This document shows, piece after piece, positions 46,147 through 55,727 of a DNA stretch of 64,000 nucleotides. Where the stretch lies: the NCBI GenBank assembly GCA_016715765.1, contig JADJZJ010000015.1, positions 20,095-84,094 on the forward strand, in the 5' to 3' direction. This DNA is from Opitutaceae bacterium. GTDB lineage: Bacteria; Verrucomicrobiota; Verrucomicrobiia; Opitutales; Opitutaceae. Under the pieces are notes generated by a model. That model was given only the letters and a program-made list of their open reading frames with translations, had not been told where the DNA came from and searched no databases. The position numbers and the translations under genes were made by a program. Position 1 is the first letter of the stretch. Each line of letters begins with the position of its first letter.

Positions 46147-47064
46147 ATGACCGACGGACCGGAGCACCGCAAGATCCTGCTGATCGATGATGATCGGATG
46201 CAGTACCGGCTGACGCAGCAGCATTTCAAGGCCTTCCGCTCCGCCACGTACGATCTCGAATGGGCCGCGACCTACGAGGAAGGAATCGCGAAACTGCTCG
46301 AGGGCGGGTATGCCGCCTGCCTCCTGGATTACCAGCTCGGTCCGCGGGACGGCCTTGCCCTGATCCGCCAGGCCATCGCCCAGGGCTGCCGCGTGCCGAT
46401 CATCTTCCTGACGGCGGAGACCGGCGAGAATGTGGACATCGCCGCGATGAACGCGGGTGCGCTGGATTATCTGGTCAAGGGCGAGATCAACTCGCGGAGC
46501 CTGGAGCGTTCGTTGCGCTATGCGCTCAAGCTCGGTGACACGCTCGAAGCCCTGCGCATGCTGGCGACCCGCGACCAGCTCACCGGGCTGCTCAACCGTC
46601 GCGAGTTCGAGCGCATTTTGAGCGAGGAAAAGGACCGGTCGCGCCGGTTTGGCCAGCCGTTCGCCGTCATCCTCGCCGATCTCGATCATTTCAAATCCGT
46701 CAATGACCGGCATGGCCATCCCGCTGGCGACGAGGTGCTGCGGCAGGTCGCGCAGCGGCTGCAGGCGGCCGTCCGCAGCGTGGACCGGCTCACCCGCATC
46801 GGCGGTGAGGAGTTTGCCATCGTGATGCCGCAGGCCGATTCGTCGGTGGCGGCGGACAGCGCCTCCCGGCTCTGCGAAATCATCCGCGCCTCCCCCGTGC
46901 CGGCCGGCGGTGAACTGCAGCTGCCGCTCACCATGAGCCTGGGCGTGGCGGTTTTCCCGTCGGACACGACCCAGGGCGAGGATGTGGTCAAGGCGGCGGA
47001 CCGCGCCCTTTACGCGGCGAAGTCGGGCGGGCGCAATCGCGTCGTGCGATTCAGTGAGCTGTAA
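46147..47064 (+). CDS. Response regulator with diguanylate cyclase (GGDEF) output
   Basis: 305 residues. The receiver domain (residues 8-125) has KILLIDDDRM (acidic pocket), YAACLLDYQLGPRDG (phospho-acceptor Asp), IIFLTAETGE (Thr) and DYLVKGEI (Lys). The GGDEF domain (145-303) begins ATRDQLTGLLNRREFERILS and has the active-site RIGGEEFAIVMPQ. An inhibitory RXXD site (RSVD) lies exactly five residues before GGEEF. It should therefore make cyclic di-GMP when phosphorylated and be product-inhibited. No histidine kinase is adjacent. It begins eight bases after trpA, perhaps by read-through. Confidence 0.94.
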   Translation: MTDGPEHRKILLIDDDRMQYRLTQQHFKAFRSATYDLEWAATYEEGIAKLLEGGYAACLLDYQLGPRDGLALIRQAIAQGCRVPIIFLTAETGENVDIAAMNAGALDYLVKGEINSRSLERSLRYALKLGDTLEALRMLATRDQLTGLLNRREFERILSEEKDRSRRFGQPFAVILADLDHFKSVNDRHGHPAGDEVLRQVAQRLQAAVRSVDRLTRIGGEEFAIVMPQADSSVAADSASRLCEIIRASPVPAGGELQLPLTMSLGVAVFPSDTTQGEDVVKAADRALYAAKSGGRNRVVRFSEL

Positions 47065-47097
47065 GGCCAATTGCCTGAAAATTTCGGGTTTGCGGCA

Positions 47098-47167
47098 GCG
47101 GCAAGCGTGAGCGTGTGGGGCACGCGCTGCGTACGCCGAAACTCCACTCGCTCACGCTCGTAGCTAC
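47098..47167. repeat. REP-type imperfect inverted pair
   Basis: GCAAGCGTGAGCGTGTGG at the left; CCACTCGCTCACGCTCGTAG then CTAC at the right. The right arm is identical in type to 10746-10767. It lies between convergent GGDEF and lipid-kinase-like genes. Confidence 0.65.
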
Positions 47168-47189
47168 CATCTGCCATCGACCAGTGACC

Positions 47190-48120
47190 CTAGACTGCCG
47201 GTGTCAAAATGCGCAGGGTGCGCGGCTGCACGGTGACCTCGACGGTGGCGGCGGCCATGTGTGGTTCGCCGTCGGTGTGGATCATGCCGGGAGCGGGGCG
47301 CTCGATGGTGAATTGCGCGGCTTGCAGGCGGCGGATGTGCGGACATCCGTCCAGTCTGCCGGCGAACAGGCGCCGGGCCAGCGGCAGGGCCTGCCAGAAG
47401 CTCACGGGTTTGACCACCGTGAGATCGAGCAGGCCGTCATCCACCTTCGCGCCGGGGGCGATGAAGCAGTCATTGCCGTATTGATTGGAGTTGGCCGCCG
47501 CCACCATCAGCGCCTCGGAGTCGAGAGCGGTTTCCCCGGCGCGGATGCGCACCTTGACCGGCTTGAAATCGCGCCAGGCGGACAGGGTGGTCCGGACGTA
47601 GGCCTGGAATCCGCGGCGGGGCAGGCGGGCGAAGCGGGCGCTGATGTCGGCATCGAAGCCCAGGCCCATCACATTGAAGAACGGATGGCCGTCCGCCATG
47701 CCGCAATCGATCAGGCGGGGCCGGCCGTCGCGGAGGACCTCGAAAGGGTCCCGGCCATGGCCCACGATGCCGAGGCAGCGGCCGAGGCCGTTGCCTGAAC
47801 CGCAGGGGATCAGGGCGAGCGCCGCCGGCGAGCCCACCAGCGCCTGGGCGACCTCGTTCATGGTCCCGTCGCCCCCCACGGCGACGATGACGGGTGCAGC
47901 CTTCGGCCATGGCCTGACGGGCGAGGTGGGTCGCGTGGCCGGGATGGGCGGTGACGACCAGGGTGGCGTCGAGCCGGTGCGTGGCGATGAAGTCGAGCGT
48001 GCGTCGCAGGGTGCGCGGACTGCGGGCGTTGTGACCGGAAAAAGGATTGTAGATGAAACGGTATTTCAGAAATACGCAGCGTGGGCGGAGTGGGCCGGCG
48101 CGGCGAGTCTGGAAAGGCAC
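47190..48120 (-). CDS. Diacylglycerol/lipid kinase-like protein (DAGK catalytic domain), frameshifted
   Basis: A YegS/BmrU-type kinase. The first frame gives YRFIYNPFSGHNARSPRTLR and ATLVVTAHPGHATHLARQA. Near 47905 the frame shifts to APVIVAVGGDGTMNEVAQAL, the nucleotide-binding GGDGT motif, and continues with LIPCGSGNGLGRCLGI, FNVMGLGFDADISARFA and IHTDGEPHMAAATVEV, all expected in this family. One missing base in GAAGGCTGCACC accounts for the break. The protein would phosphorylate diacylglycerol, sphingoid bases or similar lipids. The first frame opens at a GTG (48120). It diverges from miaA. Confidence 0.85.
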
Positions 48121-48177
48121 AGGAACGTGAAATCACTGGCTTGTAACAATGGGCATCCGGCGCAGAGAGTCCTGCCG

Positions 48178-49083
48178 ATGTCCGCCCGACCCGTCCTGCA
48201 TGTACTCACCGGTTGCACCGCCACCGGCAAGACGGAGCTGGCCCTGCGCTGGGCGGAAACCCGGGGGGCGGAGATCGTCTCGTGCGACTCGTTGCTGTTT
48301 TACCGCGGCATGGACATCGGCACCGCGAAGCCCACGGCGGCCGAGCGGGCGCGGGTGCCGCACCATCTGATCGATATCTGCGGGGTGGGCGACCGCATGG
48401 ACGTGGCCCGCTATGTGGAACTGGCAAGGATCGCGGTGGACGGGATCAGCCGGCGCGGCCGCCCCGTGCTGGTCACCGGAGGCAGCGGTTTTTACCTGAA
48501 GGCGTTTTTTTCCCCCGTGGCGGACGAAGTGACCGTGCCGGAGGATTTGCGCAGCCGGGTGCGGTCCCTGACGCTGCCGGAGGCCCTGGCGGAATTGCGG
48601 GCGCTGAATCCGGCGGGGCTCGGAGCGCTCGACACGGCCAATCCCCGCCGCGTGAGCCGCGCGCTGGAACGGTGCCTCGCCTCCGGCCGCACCCTGGAGG
48701 AACTGGCGGCTGATTTTGCGCGGCAGAAGCCGCGGTTTGCGGATTTCGACGTCAGGCTGACCCGACTGGAGCGATCGCCGGAGGAATTGAACCGGCGCAT
48801 CGAGCAGCGGGTGGCCGCGATGCTGGCCGGTGGGCTGGTGGAGGAAGTGCGCCAACTGCTGGTTGAAGGTCTGGCCGGGAATCCCAGCGCAGCGATGGCG
48901 ATCGGTTACCGCGAGGTCATCGCGATGCTGGCCGGTCAATTGCCCCGGGAGGAACTGGCGGCGGCGATCGGGCAGAATACCCGCGCCTTGGTTAAAAAAC
49001 AGCGCACCTGGTTCAAGACCCAGTTGCCCGCGCACCGGGAAGTTCCGGCGGATGCGGCGACGGTTGAGGACCTGTTTGTTTAG
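48178..49083 (+). CDS. miaA: tRNA dimethylallyltransferase
   Basis: 301 residues. The P-loop is VLHVLTGCTATGKTELALRW; EIVSCDSLLFYRGMDIGTAK is the DSxxxY region that binds substrate, with VPHHLIDICGVGDRMDVARY next. LVTGGSGFYLKAFF and AMAIGYREVIAML complete the family signature. It adds a dimethylallyl group to A37 of tRNAs reading UNN codons. The start MSARPVLHVLTG fits; the region upstream belongs to the antisense lipid-kinase-like gene. Intact, with a REP pair about 30 bases after its stop. Confidence 0.95.
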   Translation: MSARPVLHVLTGCTATGKTELALRWAETRGAEIVSCDSLLFYRGMDIGTAKPTAAERARVPHHLIDICGVGDRMDVARYVELARIAVDGISRRGRPVLVTGGSGFYLKAFFSPVADEVTVPEDLRSRVRSLTLPEALAELRALNPAGLGALDTANPRRVSRALERCLASGRTLEELAADFARQKPRFADFDVRLTRLERSPEELNRRIEQRVAAMLAGGLVEEVRQLLVEGLAGNPSAAMAIGYREVIAMLAGQLPREELAAAIGQNTRALVKKQRTWFKTQLPAHREVPADAATVEDLFV

Positions 49084-49112
49084 GCCGGATCTTCGGCCTT
49101 TCTTGGTTGACT

Positions 49113-49172
49113 GTAGGAGCGGCTTTATGCCGCGATTGAGAGCGCAACATCGCGGCATAAAGCCGCCCCTAC
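49113..49172. repeat. REP-type inverted pair
   Basis: GTAGGAGCGGCTTTATGCCG at the left, mirrored by CGGCATAAAGCCGCCCCTAC at the right. It lies between the convergent miaA and membrane-protein genes. Confidence 0.85.
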
Positions 49173-49176
49173 AGTT

Positions 49177-49776
49177 TCAAGAAGCGCCGCGGCCCGCACC
49201 GGTCAGGCGCCTGATCCGCATGAAAATTATGATGTGCGTCGCGATGATGAGCGGCACGAGGAGCGTGGGCAGCAGGCTCAGGGGCAGCTCGGTGAACGGG
49301 CGCACCGCCTGGGGCTGGGTCAGGGCGAGCCGGGCGGCGCTGAAGATGACCAGCAGGATGTCCATCAGGCCGATGACGTTCCAGATGGTCACGGCCCGCA
49401 GCCGCCGGGCGGGAGTCAGGGGCACGAGAACCACCGCGAGGGCGAGCAGGGCGACGGCGATGTCGCCGACCCCGGCCTGAAAGAAAACCGCCGGCAACCC
49501 GCCCCGGGCTTCCAGCATGAGAAAATAAAATCCCACCAGGCGGGTGACGTGGAGCATGACCAGGACCCGCAGGTCCAGACCATCTATCCAGTTCCGCAGC
49601 GTGGAGGAGACATGATAGGCGGCCAGGAGCAGCAGGGTGAGCCCGAGGACGAGGACGGGAATCAACGGGGCCGGCAGGCGCTGCAGCAGTTGCAGTTTCC
49701 CCACTGCCAGCGCGCTGAAGAGCCACAGCAATCCCAGGGCCCGCAAGGCGACGGGGAAGGGGACGGAAGAACTCAT
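49177..49776 (-). CDS. Polytopic membrane protein of unknown function
   Basis: About 199 residues with six hydrophobic segments: AALRALGLLWLFSALAVG-like near the start, PLIPVLVLGLTLLLLAAYH, LRVLVMLHVTRLVGFYFLML, VGDIAVALLALAVVLVPL, NVIGLMDILLVIFSAARLAL, and LLPTLLVPLIIATHIIIFMR. A short basic tail follows. I do not recognise a named family. The start MSSSVPFPVALR at 49776 is used. It is four bases downstream of the tolC-like gene on the same strand, so they are likely cotranscribed. Confidence 0.75.
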   Translation of the reverse strand: MSSSVPFPVALRALGLLWLFSALAVGKLQLLQRLPAPLIPVLVLGLTLLLLAAYHVSSTLRNWIDGLDLRVLVMLHVTRLVGFYFLMLEARGGLPAVFFQAGVGDIAVALLALAVVLVPLTPARRLRAVTIWNVIGLMDILLVIFSAARLALTQPQAVRPFTELPLSLLPTLLVPLIIATHIIIFMRIRRLTGAGRGAS

Positions 49777-49780
49777 GCCG

Positions 49781-51295
49781 TCAATTGGCGGCGGTCGCGG
49801 GCTGGCCGTCGACCGGGATGCCATAACGGACGAGCGAACTGCCTTCCAGGCGGTGCAGCTCGGCGAGCGCGGTGCGCAGGTTGACGCGCGACTGCAGTTC
49901 GCTGACCCGGGCGAGTTCCAGGGAATCCTGGGCCTCGAGCACCAGGCGGCTGGTGGAGAGACCGGCGTCGAAACGGGCCTTTTCCAGCTCGTATTGCCGC
50001 TCGCTCAGGCTGGTGGCCATGGTGGAAATCTTCACGCCCTCGAGGTTGGTCTCGACGGCGCGCACGGCGGCGCGGACCTGGACCACGAGACTTTGCTCAA
50101 GCTGCTGCAGGCGGGCCTGCTCGCGCATGAGATTGTTTTTCGCCGTGCGGTACTGCGCCTTTTCGGAACGCATGCCCCACGGCACGCTCAGCGAGAGGTC
50201 CAGCTGCCAGGCATACCCGTCACCGTCCGGAACCCGATCCAGCGCGCGGCTGGAGGTGCGGTCCTTGGCGTTGTAGCCGACGGAACCGCCGAGATCGAGC
50301 GAGGGCAGGGCGGCGTTCTTGGACGTGGCGACATCCAGCTCGAGCTGCTTGATGGAGGCGCGGGTGGAAAGATAGTCGGGCTGCTGCTCGCGGGCCAGCG
50401 TGAAGGATTTTTCAAACTCGGGCACCGTGACTTCCGCCGTGGGCAGCCTGACTTCGCCGAGCGTCTGGCTGAATTCGAACTGGCCGATCAGATTGAGGAG
50501 GTCGTCCTGGCGGTCCCGCACGTTCTTCTCCGCATCGATGACATTGCGCCGGGCGTTCGCCACGCCCACCTCGGCCTGGAGGACATCCAGGTCGGTGGCC
50601 ACGCCGGTGTTTTTCCGGGTCTTGTTCTCCTCGTAGAGCCGGGCGGCGAGTTCGAGGCTGCTGTTGCGGACCTTCAGCTGTTCGCGGGCAAAGACCAGGT
50701 TGTAGTAGGCGTTCTCGGTGTCGCGCACCACCTGGAGCAGGCGGCTCTGATAGTTGAGGTTGGCCCGGGTGACGCCCAGTTCCGCACGGTTGATATTGGC
50801 CCGGTTGACCGTGAGGCCGGCGTTCTTGAGGAGGGGCTGCTTCACCGCAAGCGAGACATCGGCGGTGTAGGCGGGGTTGAGGGTGCTGAAGGTGTTGTTG
50901 GTCTCGCTCCGGTCGAGGCTGCCGCTGAGGTTGACCGTCGCCCCGGTGACGACCTTCTGCGATACGCCGACGCGGGTGTCATTGAGCTCACTGTGCGTGC
51001 CGACGAGCGTCGTCGCGGCCACGTCGGCCTGGGAGACGGACCTGCTCGTGGAGGCGGTGAAGGTGGGGTCGAATCCCGCCTGCGAAATGGTGAGCGATTC
51101 CTTCGCGTTGGCCGTGTCGTAGGCCTGGATCTGCAGGTCAAAGTTCTGCTTCAGGGCGCGGGCCACGCATTCCTCGAGCGTGAGCGCCGGGCCGCCGGCC
51201 GGGGCGGATTCCTGGGCGACGGCGGTCAGGCCAAGCAGGGCGGCGAGGGCGATCAGTTTGAACAGGGAAGTCGGGCGAAGGACCGGGTTCGACAT
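49781..51295 (-). CDS. TolC-family outer membrane efflux protein
   Basis: 504 residues. A signal peptide is visible (KLIALAALLGLTAVAQE, cleavage after about residue 27). LTLEECVARALKQNFDLQIQ starts the first OEP repeat, and LVFAREQLKVRNSSLELAAR and TDLDVLQAEVGVANARRNVI lie in its helical hairpin. The second repeat includes VQVRAAVRAVETNLEGVKIS and FDAGLSTSRLVLEAQDSLEL. Such proteins form a trimeric channel for export with an RND or ABC pump. No membrane-fusion or pump gene is nearby, so the partner is elsewhere. The beta-barrel segments carry the usual SVSQADVA-like stretches. Intact. Confidence 0.92.
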   Translation of the reverse strand: MSNPVLRPTSLFKLIALAALLGLTAVAQESAPAGGPALTLEECVARALKQNFDLQIQAYDTANAKESLTISQAGFDPTFTASTSRSVSQADVAATTLVGTHSELNDTRVGVSQKVVTGATVNLSGSLDRSETNNTFSTLNPAYTADVSLAVKQPLLKNAGLTVNRANINRAELGVTRANLNYQSRLLQVVRDTENAYYNLVFAREQLKVRNSSLELAARLYEENKTRKNTGVATDLDVLQAEVGVANARRNVIDAEKNVRDRQDDLLNLIGQFEFSQTLGEVRLPTAEVTVPEFEKSFTLAREQQPDYLSTRASIKQLELDVATSKNAALPSLDLGGSVGYNAKDRTSSRALDRVPDGDGYAWQLDLSLSVPWGMRSEKAQYRTAKNNLMREQARLQQLEQSLVVQVRAAVRAVETNLEGVKISTMATSLSERQYELEKARFDAGLSTSRLVLEAQDSLELARVSELQSRVNLRTALAELHRLEGSSLVRYGIPVDGQPATAAN

Positions 51296-51554
51296 GGCGA
51301 AAGTGAAGGTTGGCAGGGATTGAATGTTGGCGAGAACACGCCCGGTGACAAAAAGTTACCAAATATTCCAGCCGGGTCGGTCCGTGCATAAGACGCGCGC
51401 GGACGGAGAAGGTTGCGGCAAGTTCATCGTGGGCGGGATACTGTCCTGCGAACGCCGACCACTGCCGAGCCCAAATGGGGCGAGCGGTCGGGGCTGTGGA
51501 TGAGCGGTCACGGATTGTGCCGCGGTCCTGCGCGAGTGGCGCAGGTTGCCACCA

Positions 51555-53222
51555 CTAGTTCACCTTGGGCTCGGTGCGCTTGAGTTCGGCAGAGACGAGT
51601 TCGTTGATAAAGGTGCTGGCGCCCAGGCGGGCGGTCAGGGAAGAGAGCTGGGCTCGGGCGACGGCGTACTGGGGATTGGCCGGGGAAAGGTCCGGGGCCT
51701 GTTTGTTGGCCGCGTAAACCAGGATGCCCTTGTCCGCGGTGACCGTCATGTCGGAAACCTGGCCTTTTTCCAGCTGCTCGAGCGCGCCCAGCACGGAGTA
51801 ATCGGTGTCCTTGGCCGGCGTGCGGGCGGTGAAGGGCGGCAGCATCTTGGCTTCGAGGGTGATGGCTTGGGCCTGGCCGGCGGCGGCGGCGGCCTTTTCA
51901 AAGCTGTCGCCGGCCTGCAGGCGGGACTCGAGGGTGGCCTTGAGGGCCCGACCCAGGTCAACGAAGCGCTTGCGCTTCTCGTTCTCGATGTAATCGGCGG
52001 TGACCTTGGCGCTGACCTCGCTCAGGAGGGGTTTGCGCGAGGGCTGGGTCTCGTGCCAGAAGAGGACCGTGGCGCCTTCCGCATAGGGAACGGCATCGGA
52101 GAAGTGGCGGCTGGCGCCGAGCTTGAAGGCGGCGGCGGCGATGTCCGGCGACTGGCCGTACTCGGCGGGACCGTTGGCGGCGGTGAACGGGGCCAGGCGC
52201 CGGGCCTGGAGGTTGCGCGCGGCGAGGAAGCCCTCCACGGCGGCGGAATCCTGGGCGACGCGCTTCTCGAAAAGGGCGTAGGAAAGATCGGAGGCGGCCT
52301 TGATGGCGAGGCGGTGGGCGCGCTCGGACCTGAGGGTGGCTTCAACCTCGCCGCGCACGAGCAGGTAGTCGGCGGCTTCGGCGGGCTTGAGGGCCTTGGG
52401 GTCCTTGGGATCGTTGGCCGGCTTGGTGAAGCTGGAGGGCGAGGCGTCGAACCGGGCCTTGACCTCGCTCTCGGTCACGGTGACGGCGGAGAGGTAGGCG
52501 CTGGTGGGGAAATTGACGGCGCTGACCACCACGCGGGGGCCGATCTCATAGCGGAAGGAATTATCCTCGAAAAACTTGGTCAGCTCGGCGTTGCCGGGAT
52601 TGATGGCGGGATTGTACGAGGCGTAGCTTGCGGTGGCGAGCCCGACGGTCCAGGTCGTGTCGGCGCGGGCCAGCTGGGTCTGCACATCCTGGTCGAGGAC
52701 ATAGCCGGGGCCGCCCACGAGCAGCTGGGCCTTGCCGGCGCGCACGTCATCGGCGAGGACGCGGGCGATGTCGGTTTCCGTGAGCCGTCCGGTCTTGAGG
52801 TTGTCGCGGAACGTCACGTACTTGGCGGCATCGAACTGGCCGTCGTCGCCGGCGAAGGCGCGGAGGGTTTTGATGTGGTCGGCGATTTCCGCCTTGGTGG
52901 TGGCGGGCAGGTGGAACTGGTCGGCCAGATGAAGGGCGGCGGTGCGCTGGAAGGCGTATTGCTGGAGCTGGTCGGCGCCGAAGCCGGCGTAGCCCAATTG
53001 CAGCGTGGCGCTGAGGTTGGCATCGCCGAAGAGGCGGGACTGGCCTTCCTCGGAGCCGAGATTATGGCCGAAAAACTCCCGGGTCAGGGTATGGCGGTCA
53101 GAGCGCCCAAGGCCGGATGAGGCGTTGGTGACGAAGACAAAGGATACGATGATGAGACCCAGCAGCACGGCGAAAATAATCTTAAAGTGCTGCTGAAGGT
53201 TGCGCTGAATCCAGGAGATCAT
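51555..53222 (-). CDS. PpiD/SurA-like membrane-anchored chaperone (peptidyl-prolyl isomerase family)
   Basis: 555 residues. The N-terminus is MISWIQRNLQQHFKIIFAVL followed by one transmembrane helix (to SFVFVTN), the typical PpiD-type anchor, leaving the rest in the periplasm. Residues 50-200 are a SurA_N-like helical domain (REFFGHNLGSEEGQSRLF, TGRLTETDIARVLADDVRAG). The middle region (VVVSAVNFPTSAYLSAVTVT onward) and a parvulin-like stretch (FSDAVPYAEGATVLFWHETQ) follow, but an intact parvulin active site is not obvious. It probably helps fold outer membrane proteins such as the TolC homologue downstream. Intact. Confidence 0.82.
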   Translation of the reverse strand: MISWIQRNLQQHFKIIFAVLLGLIIVSFVFVTNASSGLGRSDRHTLTREFFGHNLGSEEGQSRLFGDANLSATLQLGYAGFGADQLQQYAFQRTAALHLADQFHLPATTKAEIADHIKTLRAFAGDDGQFDAAKYVTFRDNLKTGRLTETDIARVLADDVRAGKAQLLVGGPGYVLDQDVQTQLARADTTWTVGLATASYASYNPAINPGNAELTKFFEDNSFRYEIGPRVVVSAVNFPTSAYLSAVTVTESEVKARFDASPSSFTKPANDPKDPKALKPAEAADYLLVRGEVEATLRSERAHRLAIKAASDLSYALFEKRVAQDSAAVEGFLAARNLQARRLAPFTAANGPAEYGQSPDIAAAAFKLGASRHFSDAVPYAEGATVLFWHETQPSRKPLLSEVSAKVTADYIENEKRKRFVDLGRALKATLESRLQAGDSFEKAAAAAGQAQAITLEAKMLPPFTARTPAKDTDYSVLGALEQLEKGQVSDMTVTADKGILVYAANKQAPDLSPANPQYAVARAQLSSLTARLGASTFINELVSAELKRTEPKVN

Positions 53223-53300
53223 GGGCGGAAAAACGGCAACGGTAGGTGGCGCACCGGCTGAGGCAAGGGCTAATTGAAACCCGGCCGCCGGGGCGGGGTT

Positions 53301-54872
53301 TCAGGCGTTGCCGCGACGGCGGGAGAGGCCGAAAGCGAAGGGCGGCCGGGACGCGTCGATGGGAAATTCCTGGAGCAGGGCCTCGATGTTTTTCTGGAAG
53401 AATTCCGAATGGGTCAGCGCGCCGGCCTCGTCATTGTAGCGGGCGACGATGGGATCGATGTTGCTCAGGACCGGTCCCGTGGGATCCTCGCCGTACTCGT
53501 CGTCAAGGATCTTGAAATCACTCAGAGTGATGCGGTTGAGCGGACGGGCCGGCTGGTAGCGGTAGTCGGCCGAGGCTTCACCGGGCTGCGGCGGGATCGG
53601 AGTGACCAGTTCCATCCGGCTGAGCCGGTTGATGCATTCGTTGAGCAGCTGGGTGGGAACGTTGAGCATGCTGCCGAGCTGGGAAGCGGTGCAGGGCGGG
53701 AGGCACTCGTGGAAGCGGCGGCAGATGGTGAGGAGGACGATCAGCGAGAGGCGCTCGCGCATGGACTCGGCGAGGCTGTTCCAGACGACCTGCGAGTTGC
53801 GGTAGCGCGCATTCTGCACGGCGTAGCTGACCTGGCCGCCGAGCAGGACGAAGAGCCAGAAGACATACAGGCCGAACATCAGGATCGGCAGGATGCCCAG
53901 TGAGCCGTAGAGGCTCTTGGAGAGGATGACGCGGCGGAAATAAAGGAAGGCGAGGAAGTTGTTCAGCACGAGCAGCACCGCCACGACGACGGCGCCGATG
54001 AGGGCCGCCCGCCAGTAGACGTGGGTGTTGGGAATGTGGCGGTAGAAGAGGGTGAGCACCACCACCAGCATCACGACGGAGAGGGAGGGAATGAGCAGCT
54101 GCAGGATGTGCACGAGCTCGCGCCCCATGGGGATGTTCTCGGCAAAGGCGTTGAAAAAGGCGCCGGCCGACAAGCCCGTGACCGCGGCAAAGAACAGGAC
54201 AGCGCCCAGCGTCAGGATCGTCCAGTAAAAGACGATGCGCATGAGCCAGGAGCGGCCGCGGTGCACGCCCCAGATTTCGTTGAAGGCATTCTCGATCGAC
54301 GTGAAGAGCTGCAGCACGATGACGATGAGGGTGATGGCGCCGACCGCACCGGCGGCGCCGTTGCGCGAGCCGGCCACGAATCCGTCAATCAGCTCAACCA
54401 GCTCGGGGTTGACCTCGACGTCGTCGTCGGCCGCGGCCGCGGCGGCCTGCAGGCCGGCCGGGGGCGGAGGCGTCTTGAGCGTGGCGGCCGTGACCACGTC
54501 ACTCTTCACGGCCGGACCCGGCGCGGCGGCCTGGGTGATTTTCTCGTACTGGGCGATCTGGGGGGCGACAAACTTGATGAGCCGGTTGAGGGAGTTGGCG
54601 GCCAGGTGGGGATCGTTCTGGTCGACCACGAAGCCCGCGACCAGGACCGCGATGGCGACCAGCGGACCGAGGCCCAGCAGGGAGCTGAAGCTCAGGGCGG
54701 CGGCCCGGCTGAAGGCCTTGTTGTCCTCGATGCCGGTGAAGGTGATGGAAACCACCCGCAGCAGGGCAAAGAAATGACCGCGCAGCGAATTGTCCTTCAG
54801 GTGGTCAGGGTGCCAAATCCCCTTGGTGAAAAGTTGGACCAGCTTATGCCAGCGTTCGACCAGACCGGACAT
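53301..54872 (-). CDS. YihY/BrkB-family inner membrane protein with extra cytoplasmic domain
   Basis: 523 residues, against about 290-400 for common YihY. Six membrane helices are visible: KAFSRAAALSFSSLLGLGPL, AAGAVGAITLIVIVLQLFTS (followed by IENAFNEIWGVHRGRSW, the family signature), RIVFYWTILTLGAVLFFAAV, LLIPSLSVVMLVVVLTLFYR, ALIGAVVVAVLLVLNNFLAF and ILPILMFGLYVFWLFVLLGG. A periplasmic loop around residues 115-165 is Ala/Pro-rich. Residues 370-520 form a cytoplasmic region with a winged-helix-like LPPCTASQLGSMLNVPTQLL. Family function is unsettled; the old RNase BN name is wrong. Intact. Confidence 0.88.
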   Translation of the reverse strand: MSGLVERWHKLVQLFTKGIWHPDHLKDNSLRGHFFALLRVVSITFTGIEDNKAFSRAAALSFSSLLGLGPLVAIAVLVAGFVVDQNDPHLAANSLNRLIKFVAPQIAQYEKITQAAAPGPAVKSDVVTAATLKTPPPPAGLQAAAAAADDDVEVNPELVELIDGFVAGSRNGAAGAVGAITLIVIVLQLFTSIENAFNEIWGVHRGRSWLMRIVFYWTILTLGAVLFFAAVTGLSAGAFFNAFAENIPMGRELVHILQLLIPSLSVVMLVVVLTLFYRHIPNTHVYWRAALIGAVVVAVLLVLNNFLAFLYFRRVILSKSLYGSLGILPILMFGLYVFWLFVLLGGQVSYAVQNARYRNSQVVWNSLAESMRERLSLIVLLTICRRFHECLPPCTASQLGSMLNVPTQLLNECINRLSRMELVTPIPPQPGEASADYRYQPARPLNRITLSDFKILDDEYGEDPTGPVLSNIDPIVARYNDEAGALTHSEFFQKNIEALLQEFPIDASRPPFAFGLSRRRGNA

Positions 54873-54885
54873 AAGGCGGGATGGA

Positions 54886-55638
54886 TCAGCGGGTCAGCAG
54901 GAAGTAGGTCGTCCCCGCCATGCCGGCAAGGCCCAGGAGGCCGGCGAACAGGACCGGGATCAGGCTTACGCTCACGGTGCACAGGTAGAGGCCGGCGGAT
55001 CCGGCGCACACGGCCAGCAGGGGCAGGTTCAAGCCCTGGGTGTAGAAGAGGAAACCGAGGAAGCCCAGGCCAAGGGCGGCGCGGAACCGCACCACGGGGT
55101 AGAGCGTGACCATGCCCAGGCCGAGCAGGATCGCGAGCACGAGGTCGATGGCGCCGATGATGAGGAGCGGGTGCTCCAGCAGCAGGGCCGGATCGAAGGC
55201 CAGAACGAAATCAATCGAGGGCAGGATCTCGCCGGCCGCGGCGATGACCATCATGCCGATCGCGCTCCAGGTGCCGATGGCGGCGGCGCGGGCCATGGCA
55301 ATGGCGGGATCGCGCTTGTCCCCGGTTTCATTGGTGCGGCCCTCGGCGGCGGCCAGCATGTCGTCAACGGTGATGGGCGGACGGCTGTCGCTGGCGGTGT
55401 TGAGGGTCTTGAGGTTTTCCTTCGCCTTGACGACGAGCTTCTTTTTCTCGGGGAAGAGCGCGGCCTTCATCTCGGCGCTGGCGCCGATCGCGACCCACTG
55501 CTCGGTGGTGGCCTCGTAGTAGAGGGTCTCGAGGTTGAGCTGGCCGGAGTCGAGGAGGGAGGTGAGCTGTTCGAGATTGAAGGGCCCGCGGGCCTCGGTC
55601 TCGTTTTCGTTGCGGATGTAGTATTCCTGCGTGGCCAT
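54886..55638 (-). CDS. GYF-domain (GYF_2) membrane protein
   Basis: 250 residues. The N-terminal 50 residues form a GYF_2 domain (YYIRNENETEARGPFNLEQL, then ETLYYEATTEQWVAIG), a fold that binds proline-rich peptides. A linker (residues 60-110) leads to about five hydrophobic segments, beginning IAMARAAAIGTWSAIGMMVI and ending AGLLGLAGMAGTTYFLL. GYF_2 plus membrane helices is common in Verrucomicrobiota and Planctomycetota. It lies 13 bases before the YihY gene, in the same direction, and could use its GYF domain to bind that protein's Pro-rich loop, though that loop is predicted on the other side. Start MATQEYYIRN. Confidence 0.85.
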   Translation of the reverse strand: MATQEYYIRNENETEARGPFNLEQLTSLLDSGQLNLETLYYEATTEQWVAIGASAEMKAALFPEKKKLVVKAKENLKTLNTASDSRPPITVDDMLAAAEGRTNETGDKRDPAIAMARAAAIGTWSAIGMMVIAAAGEILPSIDFVLAFDPALLLEHPLLIIGAIDLVLAILLGLGMVTLYPVVRFRAALGLGFLGFLFYTQGLNLPLLAVCAGSAGLYLCTVSVSLIPVLFAGLLGLAGMAGTTYFLLTR

Positions 55639-55727
55639 GGGGATGACGGAGGGTGGCGGCAGGGCCCGGAAGCGGCAAGAGTATTGTCGCGCCGAAGCCC
55701 GCCCCGGGACCGGTGCCAATCAAGGGA

